Positions 26,481-35,816 are shown, counted from the stretch's first letter. The stretch: 64,000 nucleotides of DNA from Alteribacter populi (GCF_002352765.1 NZ_KZ293963.1:3126559-3190558), one strand, 5' to 3'. Notes: generated by a model not told the origin, from the sequence alone. Program-made: numbers and translations.

Positions 26481-26570
26481 AGAGGACAGCTACCTTCACG
26501 TCGCTCGTCTCAAGGGAAAAGCATCCTTGAGACTTAAAACATGCGGCGTAAGCTCACGCTGTTATTAATA
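26481..26570. repeat. Long-hairpin dispersed repeat, copy 1
   Basis: Contains GTCTCAAGG ... CCTTGAGAC nested inside AGCTACCTTCACG ... GCGGCGTAAGCT. A clearly related copy lies at 58121-58204, where the inner palindrome has the same stem and a different loop, and a partial copy at about 46236-46262. Confidence 0.7.
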
Positions 26571-26597
26571 AAAGACCGCTATGCGTTTTTTTCTTCG

Positions 26598-26768
26598 TTA
26601 ACTTCCAATTTTGTAATATGTCGATTGGTATTGGTTTAGTAGTTCATCGAGATAGGTGCTAATTGCGACAACTTCAAGAGAGGTGCGGTTGTGGTGGGAT
26701 GAAAGGTAATGCATTCTTCTCCTTGCCCATTCAATTTCCTCTAATAACTCTTTTTGATTGATTTCCAA
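26598..26768 (-). CDS. Spo0E-like aspartyl-phosphate phosphatase
   Basis: This short gene was found by reading the minus strand: TTG 26768 after GGGAGGG, stop at 26598, 56 residues. The sequence has the Spo0E family pattern: a first helix EIEWARRRMHYLSS, a loop, and a second helix VVAISTYLDELLNQYQ. The usual SQELD signature appears as STYLD. Family members dephosphorylate Spo0A-P and restrain sporulation; here the Gln of the motif is replaced, so activity is uncertain. Confidence 0.8.
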   Translation of the reverse strand: MEINQKELLEEIEWARRRMHYLSSHHNRTSLEVVAISTYLDELLNQYQSTYYKIGS

Positions 26769-26903
26769 TTATGCGCCCTCCCATCAGTATGAGACGTTAT
26801 GGTAATAGGATACCCAAAGATTTTATATTCCAAACAAATACTTTTTTAGGAAAAGTATGATTTTTCTGGATCTAAGTGATAGAATAAAAGGTGGAAATTT
26901 TGG

Positions 26904-26929
26904 TGAAACCTTTTTATACCTAAAACGTA
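26904..26929 (+). promoter_or_regulatory. ECF (SigW autoregulatory) promoter
   Basis: TGAAAC (26904-26909), 16 bases, CGTA (26926-26929): the SigW promoter consensus. It is placed 34 bases upstream of sigW, which indicates positive autoregulation. Confidence 0.92.
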
Positions 26930-26963
26930 AAGAAGGTAGCCGCAAGGAGCGGAGGTTTTATGC

Positions 26964-27527
26964 ATGGATGCGGTGGTTAAAAAAATTATTATGGAAGTTA
27001 AAAAAGGAAACCAGCAAGCCTTTGGAGAGCTGGTTGAACTATACAAGGATAAAGTGTATCAAATATCATACCGCATGCTTGGAAATGTTCATGAAGCGCA
27101 GGATGTGGCACAAGAAGCATTTTTAAGAGCGTATACGAACATTGACAGTTACGATATGAATCGAAAGTTCTCGACATGGTTATTTAGGATTGCTACGAAC
27201 TTATCAATCGATCGGATCCGTAAAAAGAAACCGGACTTTCATTTGGATGACCGCGTGAGTGGGACAGAGGACCTCACCTATTACTCTCAGATCGCAGCAG
27301 ATGAAGAGCTTCCTGAAGATAAAGTCATCCAGTTTGAAACACAGGATTGGATCCAGAATGAAATCTCACAACTGCCACCGAAGTATCGATCTGCGATTAT
27401 CTTAAAGTACCTTGAAGACCTTTCTTTAAAAGAAATTAGTGAAATATTAAATCTCCCAGTTGCCACGGTTAAAACACGCATCCACCGTGGAAGAGAGGCG
27501 TTACGTAAAAAGTTACGCAGTTCCTGA
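26964..27527 (+). CDS. sigW: ECF RNA polymerase sigma factor SigW
   Basis: The 187-residue group 4 sigma factor has region 2 (FGELVELYKDKVYQISYRMLG ... DVAQEAFLRAYTNIDSYD ... FSTWLFRIATNLSIDRIRKKKPD) and region 4 (LPPKYRSAIILKYLEDLSLKEISEILNLPVATVKTRIHRGREALRK). It controls the response to membrane-active and antimicrobial agents. It is cotranscribed with its anti-sigma gene from an autoregulatory promoter. Confidence 0.97.
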   Translation: MDAVVKKIIMEVKKGNQQAFGELVELYKDKVYQISYRMLGNVHEAQDVAQEAFLRAYTNIDSYDMNRKFSTWLFRIATNLSIDRIRKKKPDFHLDDRVSGTEDLTYYSQIAADEELPEDKVIQFETQDWIQNEISQLPPKYRSAIILKYLEDLSLKEISEILNLPVATVKTRIHRGREALRKKLRSS

Positions 27528-27545
27528 CAGAAAGGGGTGCAAAGA

Positions 27546-28196
27546 ATGGGTTGTGAAAACATAAAAAAAGCACAGCTTCATCAATATTTAGATGAAGAAA
27601 TGACACTTTTGGAAAAAAAGCAATTTGAGCAGCATATTATGACATGCCGTGAATGCGAAAACCATTTAAGGGAACTTAGAAAAACGATCGCCATTGTGCA
27701 GAGTGCATCCCACATTGAAGCACCTAGTAACTTTACGGCGAATGTAATGAATAAACTCCCTCAAGAAAAGAAGGCTCAAAAGTGGAAAACGTGGATGAGG
27801 AAGCACCCATTCATGCTGGCTGCTGCGGTCTTTATGCTCTTGTTCGTTACGAGTGTGTCTTCGATTTGGAGTGGAGGTTCTCATATAACGGTTCAAGGAC
27901 AAGGGAATTTTAAAATAGATGAAGAACGAAATGTCGTCATTATTCCTCAAGGGGAAACAATCGAAGGCGATTTGCTTATTAAAAATGGTGATATCGAAGT
28001 TGAAGGGGAAGTTCTCGGGAATATAACGGTCATTAATGGCGAGAATTATCTTGCGTCAGCAGGTCATGTCGCAGGAGAAATTAATGAGATTAATCAAATG
28101 ATGGGCTGGTTATGGTATGAAACGAAATCATTTCTAAACGAAGTCGTGAATGTATTTAACGGTGATGAACCAGGTCCAGTCGATGACGGAAAATAA
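27546..28196 (+). CDS. rsiW: Anti-sigma-W factor RsiW
   Basis: ATG 27546 was chosen because AAAGGGG sits seven bases upstream. The 216-residue protein has a zinc anti-sigma motif (H30, C34, C37 in HIMTCREC), a single membrane span at about 89-108, and an extracytoplasmic domain with a beta-rich DLLIKNGDIEVEGEVLGNITV segment. Stress-induced intramembrane proteolysis of RsiW frees SigW. Confidence 0.95.
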   Translation: MGCENIKKAQLHQYLDEEMTLLEKKQFEQHIMTCRECENHLRELRKTIAIVQSASHIEAPSNFTANVMNKLPQEKKAQKWKTWMRKHPFMLAAAVFMLLFVTSVSSIWSGGSHITVQGQGNFKIDEERNVVIIPQGETIEGDLLIKNGDIEVEGEVLGNITVINGENYLASAGHVAGEINEINQMMGWLWYETKSFLNEVVNVFNGDEPGPVDDGK

Positions 28197-28215
28197 GCAA
28201 ACGAACAATGATCAA

Positions 28216-28254
28216 ACGCAAACTCTGCATAACAAAGGGTTTGCGTTTTTTTAG
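28216..28254 (+). terminator. Terminator after rsiW
   Basis: AAACGCAAAC ... GTTTGCGTTT followed by T-rich sequence. It separates sigW-rsiW from the lia genes. Confidence 0.9.
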
Positions 28255-28394
28255 TTAACGGTTGTTCAGGATGTACCCTTGGAACCTAAAGTAAAATACG
28301 CCCTAAGGCTTAGCGAAAATATTGCTCTGGCACGTGATGTGAAAAAGTGAAACTAGGTAAGATGAAAGTAAGATAAAGAAAGGAGGCACCAAAC

Positions 28395-28745
28395 ATGAAT
28401 AAGTTTTTGTTATTTGTCGGCGGGCTTATTGCATTGTTCGTCTTACTTGCTAACCTTGGCCCGATGATTTTACTTGCGGTTAGTGCTTATTTGCTATATG
28501 TGATTTTTAAGCAGTTTGTGAAAAGTGAATCTACGGTAGGAAAAATCATGTGGGTTATTGTCGGGCTGATTGTCTTAAGTATAGGTGTAGCAAATATCTA
28601 TGCGCTGCTTGGAGTTGTTGCACTATATGTCTTGTATGTGATCTATAAAAAGTGGAAAGAAGACAAAGAAGTGACGTTTGATAAGCCAGTAAATGATGAT
28701 CCGTTTACAAATTTTGAACGCCAATGGGCAGAGCTTAATAAATAA
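28395..28745 (+). CDS. liaI: LiaI-like membrane protein
   Basis: The 116-residue protein has an N-terminal hydrophobic block (residues 4-40) and a second (50-88), with a charged tail ending NFERQWAELNK. In B. subtilis LiaI recruits the phage-shock-type protein LiaH to the membrane. ATG after AAAGGAGG. It is the first gene of the lia operon; the TACGCCCTAAGGCTTAGCG stretch near 28300 is a possible regulator-binding site, but it is unproven. Confidence 0.85.
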   Translation: MNKFLLFVGGLIALFVLLANLGPMILLAVSAYLLYVIFKQFVKSESTVGKIMWVIVGLIVLSIGVANIYALLGVVALYVLYVIYKKWKEDKEVTFDKPVNDDPFTNFERQWAELNK

Positions 28746-28771
28746 TGAAAATTACAGAGGAGTGATGGTGA

Positions 28772-29413
28772 ATGTCAACTTTATTTACTAGAATGAAGGA
28801 TTCGATTTCAGCAGATATGCACAATCTATTAGATAAAAAGGAATCCAAGAATCCGATTACGGCACTGAATCAATACTTGCGCCAAAGTGAGCAGGAAACG
28901 GAAAAAGTACGCAACCTGGTGGACCGACAATATCGGTTAAAAGAGGAGTTTACACGGGAACACCAAGAAGCGGTAGAGATGGCTGAGAAACGAAAGCAAC
29001 AAGCAGAAGTTGCTGCACGTGCAGGCGAAGATGAGCTTCATAACTTTGCGATCCAAGAATTAGAAGAATACAATGCTCGAGCCGAGCGTTTGAACCGATC
29101 ACGAGAGGATGCTGTAGATCAACTTGAAAATCTGGAGCGTAAGTATGAAGAAATGAAACATAAATTAAAGGATATGCGTTTGAAGCGCATGGAGCTAATG
29201 GGACGAGAGAACGTGGCGAAAGCTCATCATCAAATGAACCGAATGACAGAAGAGACAGGAGAAACGTCGTATTCTCGGTTCTCAGACATGGAACGCTACA
29301 TTGAAGGGTTAGAGCACCAAGTAACAAGCTCTTACTACCATAACGCTTTTGACAGCAAAATCGCGCAATTAGAAAACAAGCTCCAAGAGAAGGAAAATCT
29401 TCGGGCAGAATAA
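28772..29413 (+). CDS. liaH: PspA/IM30 family protein LiaH
   Basis: This 213-residue, almost fully helical coiled-coil protein has heptad-rich segments from residue 30 to 200 (QEAVEMAEKRKQQAEVAARAGEDEL ...). It belongs to the PspA/Vipp1 family, which forms membrane-protecting oligomers. The position between liaI and liaF supports LiaH. Confidence 0.93.
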   Translation: MSTLFTRMKDSISADMHNLLDKKESKNPITALNQYLRQSEQETEKVRNLVDRQYRLKEEFTREHQEAVEMAEKRKQQAEVAARAGEDELHNFAIQELEEYNARAERLNRSREDAVDQLENLERKYEEMKHKLKDMRLKRMELMGRENVAKAHHQMNRMTEETGETSYSRFSDMERYIEGLEHQVTSSYYHNAFDSKIAQLENKLQEKENLRAE

Positions 29414-29499
29414 CCAAACATGGTAAACTAAGAAGGGCGCAGTTCACTGCGTCCTTTTCGCACAACCAACCTAACGAAAACAAGAAAGTAGGATCGCTC

Positions 29500-30228
29500 A
29501 TGTTTCAACGTATATCAACAGAAGCATTCAATTGGATATTTTTAATCGGGGCGGTCCTCTTTGTCTTTGAAGTATTATTTTTTGGAGGCGGGTTCGCTTT
29601 TGGTGTGATCTTTCTTGCTCTCCTTCTTTATATTGGCCGGAAATATTACCACAAATTAATCGGAAAGCTTTGCTTCTGGATTGGATTGGTCAGTCTCGTT
29701 TTCACTGTCTTAAATCTTATGGCTGTACGGTTTTTATTTATCTCGCTCGTCTGTTTGTTTTTTTACCGGTATTATCGGTCAAAAAAAGACCCGGAAACAC
29801 TCGAACCTGAATTTGGAGAACAGCCGGGGAGTCAAGTTGAGCCGATGGTTTACGTCCTTCCCTTGTTTAAAAATCGGTTTATTGGTCAGCAAAAAACGAG
29901 TGAAGTGCCTTACGCATGGCGGGATATTAATATTCAAGGCGGTATTGGTGACCGAATAATTGACCTCAGTAATACTGTCATCCCGGATAATGCGATCATT
30001 TCGATTCGTCACGGAGTAGGTAACATCAAGATTTTTGTTCCATATGAAGTAGAAGTTTCTGTTTCACATAGTGCGTGGTTCGGTCGAGCGACGATTTTTC
30101 AAGAAAAAAACACAAAGCTCTTCAATCAGCAGCTTGCTTATCAGACGGCAGAATACGATGAAAGAAAGCCGAGAGTCAAAATTGTCACCTCTGTTCTATC
30201 TGGAGATATAGAGGTGAAGCGAATATGA
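29500..30228 (+). CDS. liaF: LiaF, negative regulator of LiaRS
   Basis: The 242-residue protein has several N-terminal transmembrane helices (residues about 10-90) and a C-terminal cytoplasmic domain (AWRDINIQGGIGDRIIDLSNTVIPD ... IRHGVGNIKIFVPYEVEVSV) characteristic of LiaF/YvqF. It keeps LiaS inactive in the absence of envelope stress. It overlaps liaS by four bases. No liaG gene is present. Confidence 0.93.
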   Translation: MFQRISTEAFNWIFLIGAVLFVFEVLFFGGGFAFGVIFLALLLYIGRKYYHKLIGKLCFWIGLVSLVFTVLNLMAVRFLFISLVCLFFYRYYRSKKDPETLEPEFGEQPGSQVEPMVYVLPLFKNRFIGQQKTSEVPYAWRDINIQGGIGDRIIDLSNTVIPDNAIISIRHGVGNIKIFVPYEVEVSVSHSAWFGRATIFQEKNTKLFNQQLAYQTAEYDERKPRVKIVTSVLSGDIEVKRI

Positions 30229-31274
30229 GTGTATTTATAAAACAGATATTATTCGCTACGCTGATTTTTGTGTTGTTTGCAGTCACACTGCTCATCCCTA
30301 CTTTTCTCATAAATCCTTTTGAAAGCTGGAGTGAGCTATGGGAACGCGAAATTTTCGACTTCCCCTACATTTACTCTATTCTCATTTTTACAATCCTAGT
30401 AGGTCTTGTCGTTGGTGCCATTTCAGGATGGTATTGGCGACAAAAGCTCAAATGGGTGCATGAACAGCTTGAGGCCGTTACAAAAGGGGAAAAAAGAGAA
30501 CGTACGGAATATGAGTCGTTAAAGGAGCTAAAAGAGTTAGACCAGAAGTTCCTTTTACTTGAAAAGAAATTTGCCGATCAAACAAAGCTCGCACAGCAGC
30601 TTGCGACAGAGCGAGCTACAGAGCGAGAAAAGAGCTTACAGGAAGTCGTTGTACAAGAACGGAATCGTCTGGCCCGTGAACTTCATGATTCCGTGAGTCA
30701 GCAGCTTTTTGCAGCGTCAATGATGATGTCTACTGTGAACGAAACGAATCCACCCGCAGGTGAAGCGATAAAAAAGCAGCTCCACATGGTTGAGAAGATG
30801 ATCGAACAGTCTCAACTTGAGATGCGGGCACTTCTTCTCCATCTTCGCCCAGCTGCCTTAAAGGGAAAAACGTTAACAGAAGGTATTGAGGAGCTTTTAG
30901 CGGAATTAAAGCAAAAAGTCTCTATAGAAATTGAACAGAAGCTAGAGCCGCTCGATTTAGACAAAGGGGTAGAGGATCAATTGTTTCGTATCCTTCAAGA
31001 GTCTGTCTCAAATACGCTCCGCCATGCAAAAGCAAATCGCATGCAGGTGATGCTTATTGAAAGAGACGGTCATATTATATTACGTGTCGCAGATGATGGG
31101 GTCGGCTTTGATGTCGAGGAAACGAAAAACAACGGCTCATATGGGCTGGAAAATATGAAAGAAAGAGCTGAGTCAATAGGCGGCTCGATCAAAGTTGTAA
31201 GTGTGTTAACTGAAGGAAGTCGTCTTGAAGTGAAAATACCGAAGATTGGAAATGAGGTCGATCCAGATGATTAG
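30225..31274 (+). CDS. liaS: Envelope-stress sensor histidine kinase LiaS
   Basis: The 349-residue kinase of the HisKA_3 type has two transmembrane segments near the N-terminus enclosing a short outside loop, a coiled-coil linker, the phospho-acceptor helix RNRLARELHDSVSQQL (around residue 150), and an ATPase domain with ADDGVGFD and GSYGLENMKERAESIGG. The short sensor loop fits an intramembrane-sensing kinase controlled by LiaF. Confidence 0.94.
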   Translation: MSVFIKQILFATLIFVLFAVTLLIPTFLINPFESWSELWEREIFDFPYIYSILIFTILVGLVVGAISGWYWRQKLKWVHEQLEAVTKGEKRERTEYESLKELKELDQKFLLLEKKFADQTKLAQQLATERATEREKSLQEVVVQERNRLARELHDSVSQQLFAASMMMSTVNETNPPAGEAIKKQLHMVEKMIEQSQLEMRALLLHLRPAALKGKTLTEGIEELLAELKQKVSIEIEQKLEPLDLDKGVEDQLFRILQESVSNTLRHAKANRMQVMLIERDGHIILRVADDGVGFDVEETKNNGSYGLENMKERAESIGGSIKVVSVLTEGSRLEVKIPKIGNEVDPDD

Positions 31275-31902
31275 AGTATTATTTGCTGATGATCACGAAA
31301 TGGTACGGATCGGAGTATCATCTTATTTGTCAGCACAATCAGATATTGAAGTGATTGCCGAAGCAGATGATGGAAATGAAGCAGTAGAGCTTGCGATGAA
31401 GCTCCGTCCGGATGTTATTTTAATGGACTTGGTCATGAAAGAGATGGATGGCATTGAAGCAACGAAAAACATTACTGCTCAGTGGCCTGAAGCGAAGATC
31501 ATTATTGTTACGAGTTTTCTGGATGATGAAAAGGTCTATCCAGCACTTGAAGCCGGTGCGACGAGCTATATGCTAAAAACGTCGAAGGCCAGTGAAATTG
31601 CCAAAGCCATCCGTGCTACGTATGATGGACAGTCGATCTTAGAGCCGGAAGTGACAGGGAAAATCATGACAAAAATGCGTCAGAAGCCGGTTGACCATCC
31701 GCATGAGCAGTTGACAGAGCGGGAAATGGAAGTTCTTCGTCTGATGGCTGAAGGCAAAGCGAATCAGCAGATTGCCGATGAATTGTTCATCGCTTTAAAA
31801 ACGACGAAAGTGCATGTAAGTAATATTCTAACGAAACTCGATGTCCATGATCGGACGCAAGCGGTAATCTATGCGTTTAAGCATGACTTAGTTGAAAAAT
31901 AA
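31267..31902 (+). CDS. liaR: Response regulator LiaR
   Basis: Translation from ATG 31267 (MIRVLFADDHEMVRIG) overlaps the liaS stop by eight bases. The 211-residue protein has a receiver domain with the Asp in VILMDLVMKEMDG and a LuxR/NarL HTH (LTEREMEVLRLMAEGKANQQIADELF). It is the output of LiaS and is expected to autoactivate the liaI promoter. Confidence 0.94.
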   Translation: MIRVLFADDHEMVRIGVSSYLSAQSDIEVIAEADDGNEAVELAMKLRPDVILMDLVMKEMDGIEATKNITAQWPEAKIIIVTSFLDDEKVYPALEAGATSYMLKTSKASEIAKAIRATYDGQSILEPEVTGKIMTKMRQKPVDHPHEQLTEREMEVLRLMAEGKANQQIADELFIALKTTKVHVSNILTKLDVHDRTQAVIYAFKHDLVEK

Positions 31903-32118
31903 AGATTCACCTAGCCTAGGAAAAGCTTAGAGATGTAGTCTTTAAGCTTTTTAAATTATCATCTCTCAGGGAGAGGGGTTTCGCTTTATCAGGATTTCAT
32001 TACATTCGAATTTTTCTTGACATGTAACGAATAAGAAGATTGTGCCGTCTCAATATAGGGAAGACAAGGGGTTAAAAGGGGAATTAAGAAAAGAACGAGG
32101 CCGAATGTGAACGTTTTG

Positions 32119-32127
32119 TGATATAAT
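32119..32127 (+). promoter_or_regulatory. Extended -10 promoter of cdaA-cdaR-glmM
   Basis: TGATATAAT, an extended -10 (TGn-TATAAT), without a good -35. It is followed by a leader with complementary GGAGGTTAT (32131-32139) and ATGACCTCC (32193-32201) arms and a T5 run, which could be a terminator for liaR or an attenuator for cdaA. Confidence 0.5.
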
Positions 32128-32249
32128 TAGGAGGTTATTAGGATAATAAAAAAGGACAGATTTCAATAATTCCAAGGCACGTTCATTAATCTTATGACCT
32201 CCTTTTTGAACATATTATTATCGAGGAATTTTTGTCATGGAGGAAAGCC

Positions 32250-33068
32250 ATGTTTGAAGATATACAAGTACTTCGTTTATTAGGAATAGTTATCGACATT
32301 GCCCTAGTGGCTTTTGTCATATATAAATTGATCATGGTAGTTCGGGGGACGAGGGCAGTTCAACTCGTAAAAGGGATTACTGTGATTTTGGCTGTCTGGT
32401 TTTTAAGCAGCTTTTTAGGACTACAAACGCTGCAATGGATTATGAATCAGGCTGTTACATATGGTTTGTTAGCGATTATTATTATCTTTCAGCCTGAGCT
32501 CCGTCGTGCGTTAGAGCAGTTGGGGCGCGGAAAGTTCTTTGCAAAAAGTTCAACTGCAGAAGAAGAAGAAGTGAAAAATACGATCAATCATATCGTAAAA
32601 GCGGCGAATTATATGGGGAAACGACGAATTGGGGCATTGATTTCTGTTGAACGGGAAACAGGGATGAATGACTATGTAGAAACGGGCATTTCGATTGAAG
32701 CCAAATTAACATCGGAACTTCTCATTAATATTTTTATTCCGAACACGCCTCTTCACGATGGAGCGGTCATCATTAAAGGAAATGAGATTATGGCAGCGGG
32801 TTGTTACTTACCTTTGTCAGAAAATCCGTTTATTTCAAAAGAATTAGGAACTCGCCACCGAGCTGCTCTTGGTGTGAGTGAAGTAACCGATTCACTTACA
32901 TTGGCTGTCTCTGAAGAAACAGGCGGCATATCTTTAACGAAGAACGGTGAGTTGCACCGGAACTTGGATGAAGATGCGCTTAGAGACCTACTCATTAAAG
33001 AGATGTTAACAGAGGAGACTAACTCCACTTCATCACGCTGGCAATGGGGAGGGAAAAAGAATGGATAA
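32250..33068 (+). CDS. cdaA: Diadenylate cyclase CdaA
   Basis: The start at ATG 32250 (GGAGG seven bases upstream) gives a 272-residue protein. Three N-terminal transmembrane helices precede the DAC domain with the DGA motif (LHDGAVII) and RHR motif (GTRHRAALG) that condense two ATP to c-di-AMP. It overlaps cdaR by eight bases and forms the conserved cdaA-cdaR-glmM operon. Confidence 0.96.
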   Translation: MFEDIQVLRLLGIVIDIALVAFVIYKLIMVVRGTRAVQLVKGITVILAVWFLSSFLGLQTLQWIMNQAVTYGLLAIIIIFQPELRRALEQLGRGKFFAKSSTAEEEEVKNTINHIVKAANYMGKRRIGALISVERETGMNDYVETGISIEAKLTSELLINIFIPNTPLHDGAVIIKGNEIMAAGCYLPLSENPFISKELGTRHRAALGVSEVTDSLTLAVSEETGGISLTKNGELHRNLDEDALRDLLIKEMLTEETNSTSSRWQWGGKKNG

Positions 33069-34425
33069 ATGGTTTAATAATAAATGGTTTATTCGCGGCA
33101 TTTCCCTTTTAATTGCGATTATGCTTTATATGATGGTGAGTATGGATAATGTAGGGAACCAGCAAGCAGGGGGAATCCCTGGAATTACAAATGGCCACCG
33201 GGTTATTGAAGAAGTTGATTTAACCATTTATTATAATGAAGATGAACATGTGGTCACTGAAGCTCCAGAAACAGTTCAAGTGAATTTACGTGGACCTCAA
33301 AATGTTCTTACATTACTACAAGTAACCAGACCGCAGTATGAAGTTTTTATTGATCTTACGGATAAAGAACCCGGTGAGCATTATGAACGGGTGCAGTATT
33401 CAGGTTTTCCGAGTGACTTATCTGTCTCGATTGTACCGATGACAGTCCGAGTAGGTCTACAGGAAAAACAAACATCCTCATTCCCGATTGATATTGAATT
33501 AGAAAACGAAGGGGAGCTAGAAGAGGGTTACACGTTAGGAAACCCTTCTGTTGACCCTTCCAGTGTTGATGTTACAGCTGCTTCGGGATTAGTTGAGCAA
33601 GTTGCTTCAGCACAAGTTCTAGTCGATCTGTCAGGAAGAGATGGAACCTTTGAAGAAAGTGCGAGTGTCATCTTACTTGATGCGAGTGGAAATCCCTTGC
33701 CAATCACACCGGACCCTTCAGCAGTGGACGTAGAAGTACCGATTACCAGTCCGAATAAGGAGGTACCTGTTCGTATTGAACGGGAAGGGGATCCTCCGGA
33801 AGGATTTGCAATCTCTTCTGTAGAAGCGGACCCTTCCGACGTCACGATCTATGGACCTGTTTCAGTCATAAATGAGATCTCCTTTCTCGAAGGGATTGAC
33901 GTCGATTTAAGCGAAATTACGGAGGATACGACATTAGAAGTGGACGTGCCAGTACCTGATGGCGTTGAACGTGTAGATCCGGAAACCATTTCTGTTGATA
34001 TTGAAATTGAGGAAGAAGAGTCTCGTTCGTATAATAATGTTCCAATTGAGATTGTTGGCCTTGAAGACGGAAAAGAAGTTGAATTGGTTTCTCCAGGAGA
34101 AGCATTCTTTGACCTTGAAATAATGGGGACTGCGACTCTGTTAGAGCGGATTAGTCGTGAAGACATTGAAGCATTTGTTGATTTGGAAGGCGTAGAAGCT
34201 GGCGAATATGATCTGCCGATTACAGTAAACGGACCACAGCATCTACGCTTTACAAAAGGGATGAATGAAGTGAGCCTCATCGTGTATGATGATGAAGCAA
34301 GTGCACAAAACGCCAACGACGATGTAGAAATCGAAGACGACATCGAAACTGAAGACGATGAAGATACAGAAAACAGTGAAACAGAAATAGAAGAGGAACC
34401 GGAAGAAGAAGAGAATTCGTCATAA
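33061..34425 (+). CDS. cdaR: YbbR-domain regulator CdaR
   Basis: The 454-residue protein has a single N-terminal membrane anchor (residues about 10-28) and then four YbbR-type beta repeats outside the membrane. A very acidic C-terminus (about 40 residues, mostly Glu/Asp) follows. It regulates CdaA. Confidence 0.95.
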   Translation: MDKWFNNKWFIRGISLLIAIMLYMMVSMDNVGNQQAGGIPGITNGHRVIEEVDLTIYYNEDEHVVTEAPETVQVNLRGPQNVLTLLQVTRPQYEVFIDLTDKEPGEHYERVQYSGFPSDLSVSIVPMTVRVGLQEKQTSSFPIDIELENEGELEEGYTLGNPSVDPSSVDVTAASGLVEQVASAQVLVDLSGRDGTFEESASVILLDASGNPLPITPDPSAVDVEVPITSPNKEVPVRIEREGDPPEGFAISSVEADPSDVTIYGPVSVINEISFLEGIDVDLSEITEDTTLEVDVPVPDGVERVDPETISVDIEIEEEESRSYNNVPIEIVGLEDGKEVELVSPGEAFFDLEIMGTATLLERISREDIEAFVDLEGVEAGEYDLPITVNGPQHLRFTKGMNEVSLIVYDDEASAQNANDDVEIEDDIETEDDEDTENSETEIEEEPEEEENSS

Positions 34426-34454
34426 CCTAGACGAAAAAACAAGGAGAGATTTAC

Positions 34455-35816
34455 ATGGGAAAGTTTTTCGGAACAGATGGAGTTAGAGGGGTAGCAAATA
34501 CAGAACTTACACCAGAGTTAGCTTTTAAACTAGGGCGTTACGGCGGTTATGTACTAACGAGAGAAACAGAAAAGCCAAAAATTCTTATTGGGCGAGACAC
34601 ACGCGTTTCAGGCCATATGCTTGAAGGAGCACTCGTTGCAGGCCTACTATCCATCGGTGCTGAAGTGATGCGCATAGGCGTTATTTCAACACCAGGAGTG
34701 GCTTACTTAACAAAAGCATTGAGTGCTCAAGCCGGGGTGATGATTTCAGCTTCTCACAATCCAGTCGAAGATAACGGCATCAAGTTCTTTGGTCCTGATG
34801 GGTTCAAGCTCGTTGATAGCCAGGAGGAAGAAATCGAACAACTCCTTAATAGAGAAGATGGTATGGAAGATGAGCTTCCTCGTCCAGTAGGCGCTGATCT
34901 TGGACAAGTTAACGACTACTTTGAAGGTGGTCAAAAATACTTACAATTCTTAAAGCAGACGATTCACCAAGACTTTTCGGGCTTACATATTGCTCTTGAC
35001 TGTGCTCACGGTGCAGCCTCGTCTCTGGCGGCGCACTTGTTTGCCGATCTTGAAGCAGAGAAAATCTCGACAATCGGCGCTTCACCAAATGGTATTAACA
35101 TTAACGATGGCGTAGGTTCGACTCACCCAGAATCTCTCGTCGAATTAGTCAAGGAAAAAGGCGCTGACATCGGTCTTGCTTTCGATGGTGATGCAGATCG
35201 TTTGATTGCTGTGGATGAGAACGGACAAATTGTTGACGGCGACCAAATCATGTTTATTTGTGCCAAGTACATGAAAGAAAAAGGATTCTTAAAAGAGAAC
35301 ACCGTCGTTTCAACAGTAATGAGTAATCTTGGCTTCTACAAAGGACTTGAAAAGATCGGTGCTGAAACGAAGCAAACAGCGGTAGGTGACCGTTACGTCA
35401 TGGAAGAAATGCGCAAAGGTGGCTACAACATCGGTGGCGAGCAGTCCGGTCATATTATTTTCTTGGATTATACGACTACAGGAGACGGCTTACTCAGTGC
35501 GATTCAGCTCGTCAATATTTTAAAAGCTACTGAAAAGCCACTATCTGAGCTTGCAGCAGAAATGAAAAAGTATCCACAAAAACTTGTAAACGTACGAGTT
35601 GCCGATAAGCATTCCCTTCACGACAGCGAAGTGATTGCACACGAAATTACCGCAGTAGAGGCGGAAATGAACGGGGAAGGGCGTATTCTTGTTCGTCCAT
35701 CAGGCACAGAGCCCCTCGTTCGCGTCATGGCAGAAGCCCCGACAGTCGAACTTTGTGATCATTACGTACAAAAGATCGTCGATGTCGTAAAGCGTGAGCT
35801 AGGAGCATTGGAATAA
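34455..35816 (+). CDS. glmM: Phosphoglucosamine mutase GlmM
   Basis: The 453-residue enzyme converts glucosamine-6-P to glucosamine-1-P. Motifs: MGKFFGTDGVRG, the phosphoserine loop VMISASHNPVEDNG, the metal loop AFDGDADRLIAVD and the sugar-phosphate loop RPSGTEPLVRVM. ATG after AAGGAGAG. It shares the cdaA operon; in B. subtilis GlmM can inhibit CdaA. Confidence 0.97.
   Translation: MGKFFGTDGVRGVANTELTPELAFKLGRYGGYVLTRETEKPKILIGRDTRVSGHMLEGALVAGLLSIGAEVMRIGVISTPGVAYLTKALSAQAGVMISASHNPVEDNGIKFFGPDGFKLVDSQEEEIEQLLNREDGMEDELPRPVGADLGQVNDYFEGGQKYLQFLKQTIHQDFSGLHIALDCAHGAASSLAAHLFADLEAEKISTIGASPNGININDGVGSTHPESLVELVKEKGADIGLAFDGDADRLIAVDENGQIVDGDQIMFICAKYMKEKGFLKENTVVSTVMSNLGFYKGLEKIGAETKQTAVGDRYVMEEMRKGGYNIGGEQSGHIIFLDYTTTGDGLLSAIQLVNILKATEKPLSELAAEMKKYPQKLVNVRVADKHSLHDSEVIAHEITAVEAEMNGEGRILVRPSGTEPLVRVMAEAPTVELCDHYVQKIVDVVKRELGALE

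Noticed and set aside
33528..34442. Long minus-strand frames opposite cdaR and other core genes
   Set aside because: They are composition shadows, Ser-rich translations of acidic coding sequence, without ribosome sites or family signatures.
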